36,615 nucleotides of DNA from Erysipelotrichaceae bacterium. Its GTDB lineage: Bacteria; Bacillota_I; Bacilli_A; Erysipelotrichales; Erysipelotrichaceae. The number at the start of each line of letters is the position of its first letter. Within the stretch, counting starts at the first letter, position 1. Of the stretch, positions 28,817 through 36,615 are shown piece after piece. The notes under the pieces are model-generated. The model was not told where the DNA came from. It did no database searches and worked only from the letters and a program-made list of their open reading frames with translations. Both the position numbers and the translations under genes were made by a program. The stretch lies in NCBI GenBank assembly GCA_017473335.1, contig JAFULN010000017.1, positions 1 through 36,615 of the forward strand, given 5' to 3'.

Positions 28817-28856
28817 TTTACCCTCCTTGAATCACATTTGATTCTATGCTACATTT

Positions 28857-28887
28857 ATGATAACAATCGGTAGTTGCTACCGGTCAA
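28857..28887 (-). promoter_or_regulatory. MerR-type promoter of the aldo/keto reductase operon
   Basis: TTGACC (28887-28882) and TATCAT (28862-28857) are separated by exactly 19 bp. The spacer holds the dyad CGGTAG-N3-CTACCG (28868-28882). This over-long spacer with a central dyad is the hallmark of MerR-family activation by DNA distortion. Confidence 0.75.
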
Positions 28888-28914
28888 GCGTTATTTATGC
28901 TCTTGGAGGTATTT

Positions 28915-29313
28915 ATGTTTACAATGAAAGAAGCCTGTGAAAAATCACACTTATCCTATGAAACTCTCAAGTTCTACTGCAATCAAGGGCTTGTTCCAAA
29001 CGTAAAGCGTGACAAAAACAATCGAAGAGTTTTTGATGAAAGAGATATTGCCTGGATCAATAGCCTAAACTGTCTAAGAAACTGTGGAATGGGAATCAGT
29101 GAAATGAAAGAATACATCCATCTTTGCCTTCAAGGAGAAGCAACAATTCCTGAAAGAAAAGTTATTTTAGACATAAAGCGAGATGCATTAGTTACCCAGC
29201 TAAAACAAGTCCAGGAATGCATAGACTACATTGACTGGAAACAAAACTTCTATGATGATGTTCTATCAGGAAAAACGAAATATTTCAGTAATTTAATAGA
29301 TATTCATGATTGA
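28915..29313 (+). CDS. MerR family regulator (divergent from the aldo/keto reductase)
   Basis: A 132-residue regulator. The N-terminal winged helix reads MFTMKEACEKSHLSYETLKFYCNQGLVPNVKRDKNNRRVFDERDI, with the usual R-x-F/Y turn, then a dimerisation coiled coil. The start at 28915 is chosen because TTGGAGG lies just before it; an ATG six codons upstream would consume that site. The length and target enzyme recall the NmlR/AdhR group, which senses aldehydes, but I see no conserved single cysteine in the position used by those proteins. It probably activates the divergent operon. Confidence 0.9.
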   Translation: MFTMKEACEKSHLSYETLKFYCNQGLVPNVKRDKNNRRVFDERDIAWINSLNCLRNCGMGISEMKEYIHLCLQGEATIPERKVILDIKRDALVTQLKQVQECIDYIDWKQNFYDDVLSGKTKYFSNLIDIHD

Positions 29314-29434
29314 GTTTACTGATTTCTCAGAGGCATAAAATTTCATTTCTCCATAAACCAACATAATAATTTGCCAGAAAGTAACCTGCGTACTTATCAG
29401 TACATCTTTTCATTTTTCCTATTGATAAAAAAAT

Positions 29435-29464
29435 AAGACACGCTAAATATGCATAGCGTGTCTT
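29435..29464 (-). terminator. Terminator after the second flavinylated reductase (repeat copy 2)
   Basis: Perfect 11-bp arms AAGACACGCTA / TAGCGTGTCTT, with ATTTTTTT following on the minus strand. The core is the same as at 26845-26866. Confidence 0.75.
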
Positions 29465-29518
29465 GTTTTGATAATAAAGAACTGACAAACTCAATAGTAC
29501 TTAATGATTTGTATCAAA

Positions 29519-31576
29519 TTACTGTCCTAAAATTTCTGCCTTAGCAGTCTGCGCAGCCAGATTACCAGAGTAGATTGCAGTACCTACACCGTGGGCAGGA
29601 ACATAGTAGCTTACCAGGTTACCACCATAAATCATGTTTCCAGCACCAAACAGGTTTTCAATTACAGATCCATCAGCACGTACTAAACGGCATTCTCCAT
29701 CAACCTTCACACCAACCAAAGAAGTCATTGTGATTGGACGCAGGATGAATGCATGGTATGGACCTTCTTCAATAGGCATCATCTGATCCACTGGTGTACC
29801 AAAGTCTTTGTCTTCACCATCTTTGATAAAGCCATTGTATTTTTCTACTGTTGCTAAAAGATTATCTGCAGGAACACCAATCATATCTGCAAGTTCTTCA
29901 AGCGTATCAGCGTGATAGATACCATCAAGTGTTGAATCAAGCAGCACCTGAACTTTAGGGTTATTGTTGTCAATGATACCCCATGCTACTGGTTCGCTCT
30001 GTTTGAGCAGTCTGTGGTATGGTTCATACCAGCGACCTACTTCATTAAAGAAACGGTTACCTTCAACATTGACAATCATAGAACGTCCTGAACCATAATC
30101 AAGGAATGTTCCATAGTCTGGATGGATACCTACAACAGCATCATGACCTAAAGACCCCATCATTGTATCGCCCAATGCAACTGCACCAACTTCCAGAGCC
30201 ATATTCAGACCATCACCAGTATTTGTTCCAGCACCAAAGATAAGACCTGCTTCAAATCCTGGAGCATATTTTTCAATCATTTCTGGATTGCTTGCAAAGT
30301 CACCGCAAGCCAGAATGATTTTCTTAGCATAGATGTTATATGTACTTGTCTTATCCTGTACATTGACACCAATTGCTGCTCCGCTTTCATCAGTAAGGAT
30401 CTTCATTGCACGAGTATTCAGGCGTACATCAATACCTGTAGTAGGCAGATATTTATTCATTGCATAAGCAAGGTAAGAACCGTTCCATTCTGGTTCTTTG
30501 TGATCATCACATGGAGACAGAGAAATACCCCATGCACCAGATGGTGCGTTAACGCCTGCTTCACGCAGTTTTGTATTTGCCTGCTGCATGACTGTTGCCA
30601 AGCTACGAACAAGAGGTTCGTTGATTTCAAGATTCATGAATGGTTCAAAGATAGCCTTTTCAGAAGCTACTACTTTATCCAGCCATGCATCATCATATGC
30701 GCCTGTTTCATCTGTATAGTCATAATATGCACCACCAGATACACTTGTAGTACCACCAAGGAATCCTGCTTTTTCAATCAGAATAACATCTAAGCCATTT
30801 GCATCATTAGCAGTTTCACCGGAATATGCTTCAACAGCTGCAGACATACCTGCTCCGCCGCCTCCGACAATCAGAATATCCGTATGAACATCTTCACCTG
30901 TAGTGATTTCTGTTTTTTCTACTGGTGCAGAGAATGCAGCAGATCCACCAGCCTGATCAAGACAGTCTTTCACTGCAAATTTGATCGCATTACTTGTAAT
31001 AGTTGCTCCTGTTACAACATCAACATTGTAAGTCTGGTTTTCTACGATTGCAGCTGGGATTTCTTCACATGGAGTCTGTACAACAGTAATAGGATTATCT
31101 GTACATTCAACGATTTGTACATCAACAATCGACTTTTCATCTACTGTTACGCTGACAGTAACATGTCGAAGCTGATGCCCCTGCTGTGTTGCAGTATAAG
31201 TGCCTGGAGTCAAACTAACAGTTTCAACTTCTTCACCTTTTGCCGCAGAAATTGCTTTCTGTGCAGCTTCCTTCACAGCATTACTAGTTAATGTAGCTCC
31301 CGCTACAACATCCACTTCCGCACTCTGTGCTTCCACGATTGCATCTGCAAGAGTTTCTGCTGCAGCTCCGCCGATTGTTGGTGTTTCGCCATCTGCAGTT
31401 ACTTTTGCAGAAAGGATTTTGTCTTCGCTGACTTCGATTTCTACAACAACTGCTCCGCCAAACCCTTGTGCTTCGCCTGTGTAGCTACCCTTTTGATACA
31501 CTTTTGCTGGTGATGAGCATCCAACAATCAGCATCGCTGCGATCAACATCGCAATCAGCATTTTCATTTTCTTCAT
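29519..31576 (-). CDS. Surface lipoprotein: two FMN-binding domains plus divergent FAD reductase domain
   Basis: A 685-residue secreted flavoprotein. The lipobox is IVGC (C20). Two FMN-binding domains carry DVVAGAT (T95) and DVVTGAT (T192), sites for covalent FMN by ApbE. The FAD domain starts at about 234 (ILIVGGGGAGMSAAV) and contains NTGDGLNMALEVGA. The C-terminal catalytic region lacks the HGxNRLGG arginine motif of fumarate/urocanate reductases and reads instead GNMIYGG, then YYVPAHGVGTA. The active site must therefore bind a different, perhaps non-carboxylate, acceptor. It follows a MerR-type gene by 65 bp, with a 19-bp-spacer promoter in between. An anaerobic respiratory-like reductase with unknown substrate is the best reading. 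Confidence 0.88.
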   Translation of the reverse strand: MKKMKMLIAMLIAAMLIVGCSSPAKVYQKGSYTGEAQGFGGAVVVEIEVSEDKILSAKVTADGETPTIGGAAAETLADAIVEAQSAEVDVVAGATLTSNAVKEAAQKAISAAKGEEVETVSLTPGTYTATQQGHQLRHVTVSVTVDEKSIVDVQIVECTDNPITVVQTPCEEIPAAIVENQTYNVDVVTGATITSNAIKFAVKDCLDQAGGSAAFSAPVEKTEITTGEDVHTDILIVGGGGAGMSAAVEAYSGETANDANGLDVILIEKAGFLGGTTSVSGGAYYDYTDETGAYDDAWLDKVVASEKAIFEPFMNLEINEPLVRSLATVMQQANTKLREAGVNAPSGAWGISLSPCDDHKEPEWNGSYLAYAMNKYLPTTGIDVRLNTRAMKILTDESGAAIGVNVQDKTSTYNIYAKKIILACGDFASNPEMIEKYAPGFEAGLIFGAGTNTGDGLNMALEVGAVALGDTMMGSLGHDAVVGIHPDYGTFLDYGSGRSMIVNVEGNRFFNEVGRWYEPYHRLLKQSEPVAWGIIDNNNPKVQVLLDSTLDGIYHADTLEELADMIGVPADNLLATVEKYNGFIKDGEDKDFGTPVDQMMPIEEGPYHAFILRPITMTSLVGVKVDGECRLVRADGSVIENLFGAGNMIYGGNLVSYYVPAHGVGTAIYSGNLAAQTAKAEILGQ

Positions 31577-31607
31577 TTTTCTTTCCTCCTATCATTGGGT
31601 TTTAACC

Positions 31608-31638
31608 ACTATAGAAGGTTTAACCAAGTTGATGTCAA
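31608..31638 (-). promoter_or_regulatory. MerR-type promoter of the second flavinylated reductase
   Basis: TTGACA (31638-31633) and TATAGT (31613-31608) are separated by exactly 19 bp, and the spacer holds the small dyad GGTT-T-AACC. The regulator gene ends at 31642, just upstream. Confidence 0.75.
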
Positions 31639-31641
31639 GTG

Positions 31642-32502
31642 TCATTCATCATCAATTGGAACACACATTTTATTGATTGATGCATACGCTTTTCCATTCT
31701 GTACATAACGAATCATGCGTGCAATGATGTATCCTCCTAATTTCACATTCAGTGTTTTAGCGTTATGAAAAGCTCTCAAGAAGCACTCTTCCGAAGAATC
31801 ATGCTCATCGTCATGTTCTGCAGTAGCATAAGAAACTGCATAGTATCTTTCAGGAATGATAAAATCAGGCACCAAATGTTCTAGATTATAAGCTCGAAGC
31901 TCATCTTCTGTCAGAGTAAGACAAGAGAGTGCATTCTGACCTTTTTCGCCAATATAACAAACACTACTGAATGGAAGTGCCTGTAACCATTGTTTTAGAT
32001 GTTCTCTATCTTCACCTTTTTTATCTACTAGAGTTTCATCAACCATATATACACAGCAATACAATGCAGGAAGATGTTCAATAACACATCTATCTCCTTG
32101 TTGTTCACTGTGCATCACTTCATTTTTTTGCACAGAAAGCCAACTGATCAGTTTTTTGCGATAAAGAATCTCTTGCATGAGTATCTTTTGCATTTCTTCA
32201 ATTTTTTCTACCTGATACTGTGCATCATTATTTTTCGCAATATCAGATATATCATTCAAAGAAAACCCTTCTTGACGCATCTGACGTGCATAGACAATCT
32301 TTGTCAGATCCCACGAATAAAATTTTCGATATCCTCTTTGGTCACGTATCGGCTGAATAATATCTTTATTTTCATATTTACGAATTGCTTCCGAAGTTAC
32401 ACCGAGTAGTTCTGCCAACTCAAAAATACCAACTTCTTTTTTCCCACATTCATATTGGCTCAACCAGGTTGAATCAAATTTCTTATTTCTTTTCATCATC
32501 AC
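31642..32502 (-). CDS. MerR family regulator with GyrI-like effector domain
   Basis: A 286-residue regulator. The winged helix is at about 23-75 (VGIFELAELLGVTSEAIRKYENKDIIQPIRDQRGYRKFY), followed by a long helix (90-125) and a C-terminal domain of the GyrI/BmrR ligand-binding type, ending with KLGGYIIARMIRYVQNGKAY. About 20 residues precede the DNA-binding domain, and no strong Shine-Dalgarno stands before the three ATG codons, so the start is uncertain. A dyad CAACC-A-GGTTG (32461-32471) lies in the 5' coding part. The BmrR-like domain suggests it senses a small molecule, probably the substrate of the reductase it precedes. Confidence 0.88.
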   Translation of the reverse strand: MMMKRNKKFDSTWLSQYECGKKEVGIFELAELLGVTSEAIRKYENKDIIQPIRDQRGYRKFYSWDLTKIVYARQMRQEGFSLNDISDIAKNNDAQYQVEKIEEMQKILMQEILYRKKLISWLSVQKNEVMHSEQQGDRCVIEHLPALYCCVYMVDETLVDKKGEDREHLKQWLQALPFSSVCYIGEKGQNALSCLTLTEDELRAYNLEHLVPDFIIPERYYAVSYATAEHDDEHDSSEECFLRAFHNAKTLNVKLGGYIIARMIRYVQNGKAYASINKMCVPIDDE

Positions 32503-32579
32503 AAAGATTCAACAGCCTATCTAGCTAGGCTTCCTTTCTTCTTTCAATATTAAACTTAATTCATCAAGTAATCACTAGC

Positions 32580-33443
32580 TTATTTAGCTCTGATTTGTGA
32601 AGATATTTGCTTAAAGAAATCGCTATTCCATAATGTTAATGAGTCAACATTTTTTATAAATGGAATGACATCTTTTTTTGCCTCTTCAAAATCAATACAA
32701 TCAAATTTCTGATACAGCAATTCTTTAACATCATCTAAAGTAAACGATTGACCTTCAGAAATTGTATTTGTTTGTAGCAGTCGTTCTTTCAAATGGGATA
32801 GATTTACCGGTATGTTTCTAGAAATGTAAAAAATCAAATCATACAAATCTCTTCCCTTTACTCTATTTTTCCACCCTCTGCATATGACTGCATGAATTTT
32901 TCCCGCAAACAACGATGACGCATCATAAAGGTTTACTTCATATGGAGCAGGCAACAAACGATATTTGTGCTCATAAGTTGCAAGTTTTGGTGGATCAACA
33001 TCTATTTCGAATTTAATTTTAATTAGTTCTCCATGAGATACACCTGTTATTTTTTCATTTGGATAAAATAATAGCAAATGCTCTTTTGTATCCCCTTTAA
33101 GAAATGCAGATTTAATATGTGAATCAATACTTTTGTCCTTAGATTTAATTTCTACATTGAGACCGTATGACTTGATTTCTTTTGATAAGATAGGAAAATA
33201 TTCATCTAATTTAAAATCAGAATCTGTAACCATCAATGAAAAATCTAGATCTTCAGAGAATCGATCCAATCCATAGAAAATCCTTAATGCAGTTCCTCCA
33301 TAAAATGCCGCCTTTTTAAAAAATCCTGCTCGGCTTAATCCGCAAAGAACTAATTCCTGCATGATTTCTTTCATCGCATTCTTTTTGTCTTCAATATTTT
33401 TAATTTCATAACTCGATAACATTTGTTGTATAACGTTTTCCAT
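32580..33443 (-). CDS. abiEii: AbiEii/AbiGii-family nucleotidyltransferase toxin
   Basis: A 287-residue toxin of the type IV AbiE system. The nucleotidyltransferase core reads YGGTALRIFYGLDRFSEDLDFSL (49-70), with D65 and D67 as metal ligands. A second conserved motif, CRGWKNRVKGRDLYDLIFY, lies near 190-210. AbiEii proteins transfer nucleotides to targets such as tRNA and stop growth during phage infection. It follows the antitoxin gene by 3 bp, the usual order. Confidence 0.93.
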   Translation of the reverse strand: MENVIQQMLSSYEIKNIEDKKNAMKEIMQELVLCGLSRAGFFKKAAFYGGTALRIFYGLDRFSEDLDFSLMVTDSDFKLDEYFPILSKEIKSYGLNVEIKSKDKSIDSHIKSAFLKGDTKEHLLLFYPNEKITGVSHGELIKIKFEIDVDPPKLATYEHKYRLLPAPYEVNLYDASSLFAGKIHAVICRGWKNRVKGRDLYDLIFYISRNIPVNLSHLKERLLQTNTISEGQSFTLDDVKELLYQKFDCIDFEEAKKDVIPFIKNVDSLTLWNSDFFKQISSQIRAK

Positions 33444-33446
33444 AAA

Positions 33447-34022
33447 TTACCCCAATACTTTTTTCAGCATTTTTAAATTTGTAGATTTATATAAATCACA
33501 TAAATCCTTCAATATTTGCTTATCCAACTTCTCAAATTCATATTGATCAATTCTTAGATCATCAAATAATAGATTTATTAATTCCGTTTTATTTGAAACT
33601 GGAGAAAGAGAATACAACTTATCACAAAGAGCTTTTTCTGGGCTGGCAATTCTATATACATAGTCATTTTCTTTCAAAAGTCTAATTTCATAAGGAAAGG
33701 CATTTGCAGGAACGTCTCTGTAAGTGAAACAGCCAAAATCATTTATATATTGCTTTGTTCTTCCTTTTTCAAAAGTAGCAGAAGTATAAGTAAAAACCGC
33801 TTCTGGTATCAAGCCATAGAAAGACAATGCATAATCGAAAGATAGATAGGAAGGTCCATAGATTGCTCCAGCTAAGACATATCCTGGAGTTTCACTATCG
33901 GTTTCGTAAAGACCCTTTGTCAATTTAAACAGCTTCTTTGATTTGACTAGCCTTGATATCTTGTTATCAGCATCAGAATAATCCTGGTATTCTTCTAATA
34001 ACATATTATACGTTTTTACCAT
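33447..34022 (-). CDS. abiEi: AbiEi-family antitoxin / transcriptional repressor
   Basis: A 191-residue partner of the toxin. It has an N-terminal winged helix (SDADNKISRLVKSKKLFKLTKGLYE), then the AbiEi C-terminal domain with YGPSYLSFDYALSFYGLIPE and the SPEKALCDKLY segment. AbiEi proteins neutralise the toxin indirectly and repress their own operon by binding inverted repeats; a matching dyad covers the -10 of this promoter. The start at 34022 has GAGGTGGG upstream. Confidence 0.92.
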   Translation of the reverse strand: MVKTYNMLLEEYQDYSDADNKISRLVKSKKLFKLTKGLYETDSETPGYVLAGAIYGPSYLSFDYALSFYGLIPEAVFTYTSATFEKGRTKQYINDFGCFTYRDVPANAFPYEIRLLKENDYVYRIASPEKALCDKLYSLSPVSNKTELINLLFDDLRIDQYEFEKLDKQILKDLCDLYKSTNLKMLKKVLG

Positions 34023-34033
34023 ATTCCCACCTC

Positions 34034-34070
34034 ATACTTGCATTATATACAAGTATCTGGAGAAAATCAA
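34034..34070 (-). promoter_or_regulatory. abiE promoter with operator dyad
   Basis: TTGATT (34070-34065) and TATAAT (34047-34042), 17 bp apart. The -10 lies inside the dyad ATACTTG-N9-CAAGTAT (34034-34056), fitting AbiEi autorepression. Confidence 0.65.
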
Positions 34071-34141
34071 GCACCTACACTAAGAATACTAATCTATAAA
34101 AAGCCAATATATACCTTTATGTTCATGACTATCACCCTTCT

Positions 34142-35351
34142 TTAGCCAAATCGCTGCGTATCATTTTCGTTCTGACTTAAAGCCATCTTCTGCAACTTTG
34201 TCTTGAATCTCATTGATTTATCAGATTGAAGTTGATCATTCTTGATACCTGCACTTTTGCGGACTAGATTTTCTAAGTGATGAAGCAAGCTTAAAGTCAT
34301 CATTAATGAAACAGGACCTTCCACTTTACTTTCATCAGGCTTTCTTCCTGTCAGTTGAACTTTCAAATCATCAAATGAATTCACTTCAAAATGACCTTCA
34401 TCATAATTCAAGGAAAATGCAATGATCTTGTTTTTAAGTGGTCGAAATGTTTTATCGTGTACAAAAGATACTTCAGGCTGTACAGTGTCTGAATAATACG
34501 AATACTGCAGCCCAATGAGTTCTTTCCATTTTTTCAACAGTTGATTGACTTCAGGTATTTTTTCAATTTCACTCATGACATCATCAACTTGAGCTTTCAT
34601 ACCTTTTTGTAAATATCCATATATTGTCTTTCCCTTGTGTTCTTTCAAAGATTCATGGAGTTGAAGCATCAATTCATTCATCCTCTCAGGCTCTTTTATT
34701 TTGGATAATTCACCTATCAAATCATCAATTTCAGCTTTGAGCTTTTCTTTGATTTCTTCTTTATGTTGATAGATACCTGTCAGCTCATCCTTGAAGATAT
34801 CAGAAACAAAAGCACTACACATTTTATCGATTCCTTTTATTGTGAGATATCCTTGTTTTGGATCATCTGAATACATAACGATATGAAATTGTGGATGATG
34901 TGCTGTATCGTGAAATGCTGCATACCAGTGAAAATGCTGTGGTTCTATGTTCATTGATTTTGCCATCTTAAAGTGGTTCTTTCTTAGAAGATTCTTCCAA
35001 GCTTCCTGTGTCTCATAACCAAACTCAATATCATCTTCTCTTCTAAGTGATAAGACATGTGTCCAAATGATTCCTGTATGTTCCTTGACTTCATTCTTGA
35101 TTCTTTCTAAAGGAATTGGTCCATCTTCTATTGAAAAAAGACCATGTGTTCCTGTTTTAACAACACCTGGTCTTTCTGCAATTTAGCTTACAAAGTCTTC
35201 TTTTTTGCTGATCTGTGAATAATTCTCTTCACAAGCTGCATCAATCAATTCTGAAGCGGATGCAATGCTAGGCTGCTCCATATACTTCTTATATTCTTTC
35301 TGCAACTTAATGGATGGAAATTCATCTGATAATTGATTGATCAATTGGAAC
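34142..35351 (-). pseudogene. Broken MobP-type relaxase (mobilisation protein)
   Basis: The intact C-terminal frame (34142-34966, 274 codons) begins in the middle of a relaxase: FHWYAAFHDTAHHPQFHIV carries the histidine triad of the MobP3/MobL family, then SDDPKQGYLTIKGI. The same frame continues upstream of 34966 with IAERPGV, GTHGLFS and WTHVLSLRREDD, but an in-frame TAA lies at about 35186, where relatives read Y-I-A-(E/T)-R-P. Beyond it the frame resumes to about 35351 (SDEFPSIKLQKEYKKYMEQP). The first tens of residues are absent, cut at the end of the neighbouring gene. The enzyme that would nick oriT is therefore dead, a fossil of a mobilisable element. Confidence 0.82.
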
Positions 35352-36014
35352 TTACTTAATAGATAACTGTTTATCTCTTATCTTCAAACATGCCTCAATA
35401 TGCATAATCCAATGTCTTGAAAATGGCATCTGAATCAATCCTTTTACATCTTTTCCACACCAATAATCAATTAACCAATAGGCATTTTCATCTACACTTA
35501 CTACATTTAATTTTTCCAACTGTTTTCTTCTTTCATCTGATATTTTTTCCTTCATATCACTATATGTAAGTGTCTTTAAAATCTGTGTTGTTGATTTATC
35601 AACATCACCAATATAATTATACAGTTCTTCAATAGACAGTTTCTTAGAAAATTCTCCAATTTCTTCTTTTACAAGTTCATTTGCAGTTGTTATAATCGGG
35701 GATTTTATGCGACTTTGATAATCTCCCTTAAACAAAATTTGTTCATCATTTGCAATAAGCGAATGTGCTACAATATCCTCTATACGAAAAATATGCCACA
35801 AGGAATATGCAATCGTTTTGTTATGATAACCTTTTACGTTCATATAAGGCATAGCACAAAAATCAGCATCCGACAGTTCATTCCTAAACTGCATAATTTG
35901 TTCCATTAGGCTTCTGCGAAGTTCTAATAATGTATCTATCCCCTTTGCAAAAGTGTCTTTTCTCTTAATTTGTAACTGTAAGGTCTTATTCATTTCTGCC
36001 CATTCTTTATTCAT
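35352..36014 (-). CDS. DinB-like protein (often mislabelled phage head-tail adapter)
   Basis: A 220-residue soluble protein. Histidines in IAYSLWHIFRIEDIVAH and in SRHWIMHIEACLKI sit where DinB/YfiT-fold proteins hold a metal ion in a four-helix bundle. Members of this family are common in gut Bacillota and are sometimes annotated as phage head-tail adapters without support. Activity is unknown; some DinB-like proteins are thiol transferases. Its stop codon coincides with the truncated end of the relaxase remnant, so its arrival may have caused the truncation. It lies 34 bp downstream of the kinase-like gene. Confidence 0.7.
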   Translation of the reverse strand: MNKEWAEMNKTLQLQIKRKDTFAKGIDTLLELRRSLMEQIMQFRNELSDADFCAMPYMNVKGYHNKTIAYSLWHIFRIEDIVAHSLIANDEQILFKGDYQSRIKSPIITTANELVKEEIGEFSKKLSIEELYNYIGDVDKSTTQILKTLTYSDMKEKISDERRKQLEKLNVVSVDENAYWLIDYWCGKDVKGLIQMPFSRHWIMHIEACLKIRDKQLSIK

Positions 36015-36048
36015 AAATTAGCACCTCGCTAAATTCTAATTGGTTGGT

Positions 36049-36582
36049 TTAATGCTTTTGCATATATTCAATGAAATCTTTTGTTTTAGACCAATATTTA
36101 ATGCCCCAATTTTCAAAATTCCATTCATCCGTGTATGGATTGCATTCATAATCGATATAAAAAATGACCCCATTCGCAACCACGAAATTCGTCGGAAAGA
36201 AATCTATATTTAATCCAGCAGAATGGACCATCTGAGCCATCTCCCGCACTTGCACGATGTACGAATCATCCATAACATCGTCTTTCACTAATTCGTATAT
36301 AGTTGGTCCATCGATATATTCTTTTACAATTCTTTCGTTCTCAATATCAAAATCCAACATTTGAGGCAATCTGATTCCAGTATGCAGCAGTCTGTTATAA
36401 TCGTTGATTTCTGCTTCAATTTTATTCCCAAAGGAATAATAGTCACATGGTTCGTGGTGAATCTGTTTCAACACATATTGGCATCCATTCTCTTCTACCA
36501 GATAGGAATATCCGCCTTTCCCGTGTCCCAACAACCGCACAACCGTATACGGCTTTTGATTTACAAAAATTGTATCTTGCAT
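36049..36582 (-). CDS. Small protein-kinase-like phosphotransferase
   Basis: A 177-residue protein with a shortened kinase fold: glycine loop LLGHGKGGYSYLV (18-30), lysine in YVLKQIH, hinge IVKEYIDGP, and a catalytic-like segment NIDFFPTNFVVANG followed by FYIDYECNPY, which gives the N and the second D for metal binding. The usual HxD is replaced by N-I-D. The length is well below a full kinase, as in compact Rio/aminoglycoside-kinase-like families. The substrate is unknown. It lies in the accessory end of the window and shares strand with the DinB-like gene. Confidence 0.7.
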   Translation of the reverse strand: MQDTIFVNQKPYTVVRLLGHGKGGYSYLVEENGCQYVLKQIHHEPCDYYSFGNKIEAEINDYNRLLHTGIRLPQMLDFDIENERIVKEYIDGPTIYELVKDDVMDDSYIVQVREMAQMVHSAGLNIDFFPTNFVVANGVIFYIDYECNPYTDEWNFENWGIKYWSKTKDFIEYMQKH

Positions 36583-36615
36583 CTGTTTGCCTCCGCCAAA
36601 TTGGAATTTATCTAA

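Overview
This is a low-GC Bacillota chromosome segment. The mix of a large beta-glucoside PTS operon, secreted flavin-linked reductases, PhnCDE, FucO and a decayed MobP-type relaxase fits an anaerobic gut member of the Erysipelotrichia (Holdemania / Clostridium innocuum-like). That placement is inferred from gene content and style; there is no rRNA or complete tRNA here to prove it.

Layout. (1) 1-1922: the start of a GMP synthase ATP-pyrophosphatase gene that lacks the usual N-terminal amidotransferase domain, and a MATE exporter. (2) 2019-14009: a sugar operon on the minus strand. It reads regulator, then PTS IIA, IIB, IIC, then four different GH1 6-phospho-beta-glycosidases with a GH170 (MupG/DUF871) enzyme between the last two. 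The regulator has LevR architecture (winged helix, AAA+, PRD, EIIA, EIIB, PRD) but has lost the sigma-54 contact loop. GTGTATA boxes recur at its own promoter and at the PTS promoter. (3) 14117-15849: thioredoxin with a CRP-like site at about -41, a convergent Crp/Fnr-family gene, and an unknown 186-aa protein. (4) 16126-19717: a phnD-phnC-phnE-phnE importer operon. (5) 20164-24084: a FucO-like iron alcohol dehydrogenase with a Rex-like operator, and a lipoprotein carrying two FMN-binding domains and a fumarate-reductase-like FAD domain. (6) 24287-24495: a structured RNA of about 209 nt with its own promoter and terminator, class not assigned. (7) 24498-27111: an SDR/TetR operon with two matching operators, set among remnants (frameshifted small gene, tRNA-like 3' fragment, truncated small gene) and a zinc-ribbon protein. 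(8) 27379-29313: an aldo/keto reductase and iron-sulfur flavoprotein operon, divergent from a MerR regulator, with a 19-bp-spacer promoter. (9) 29519-32502: a second flavinylated FAD reductase of different active-site type behind a MerR/GyrI-like regulator, again with a 19-bp-spacer promoter. (10) 32580-36615: accessory DNA with an AbiE toxin-antitoxin pair, a broken relaxase, a DinB-like protein and a small kinase-like protein.

How it works together. The cell imports and phosphorylates beta-linked disaccharides or glycosides by PTS and splits them inside with several specialised phospho-glycosidases. It probably disposes of reducing equivalents through alcohol dehydrogenase and through cell-surface flavoprotein reductases acting on unidentified organic acceptors. 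Many transcription units carry visible dyads at the promoter, so this window is unusually rich in testable regulator-operator pairs.
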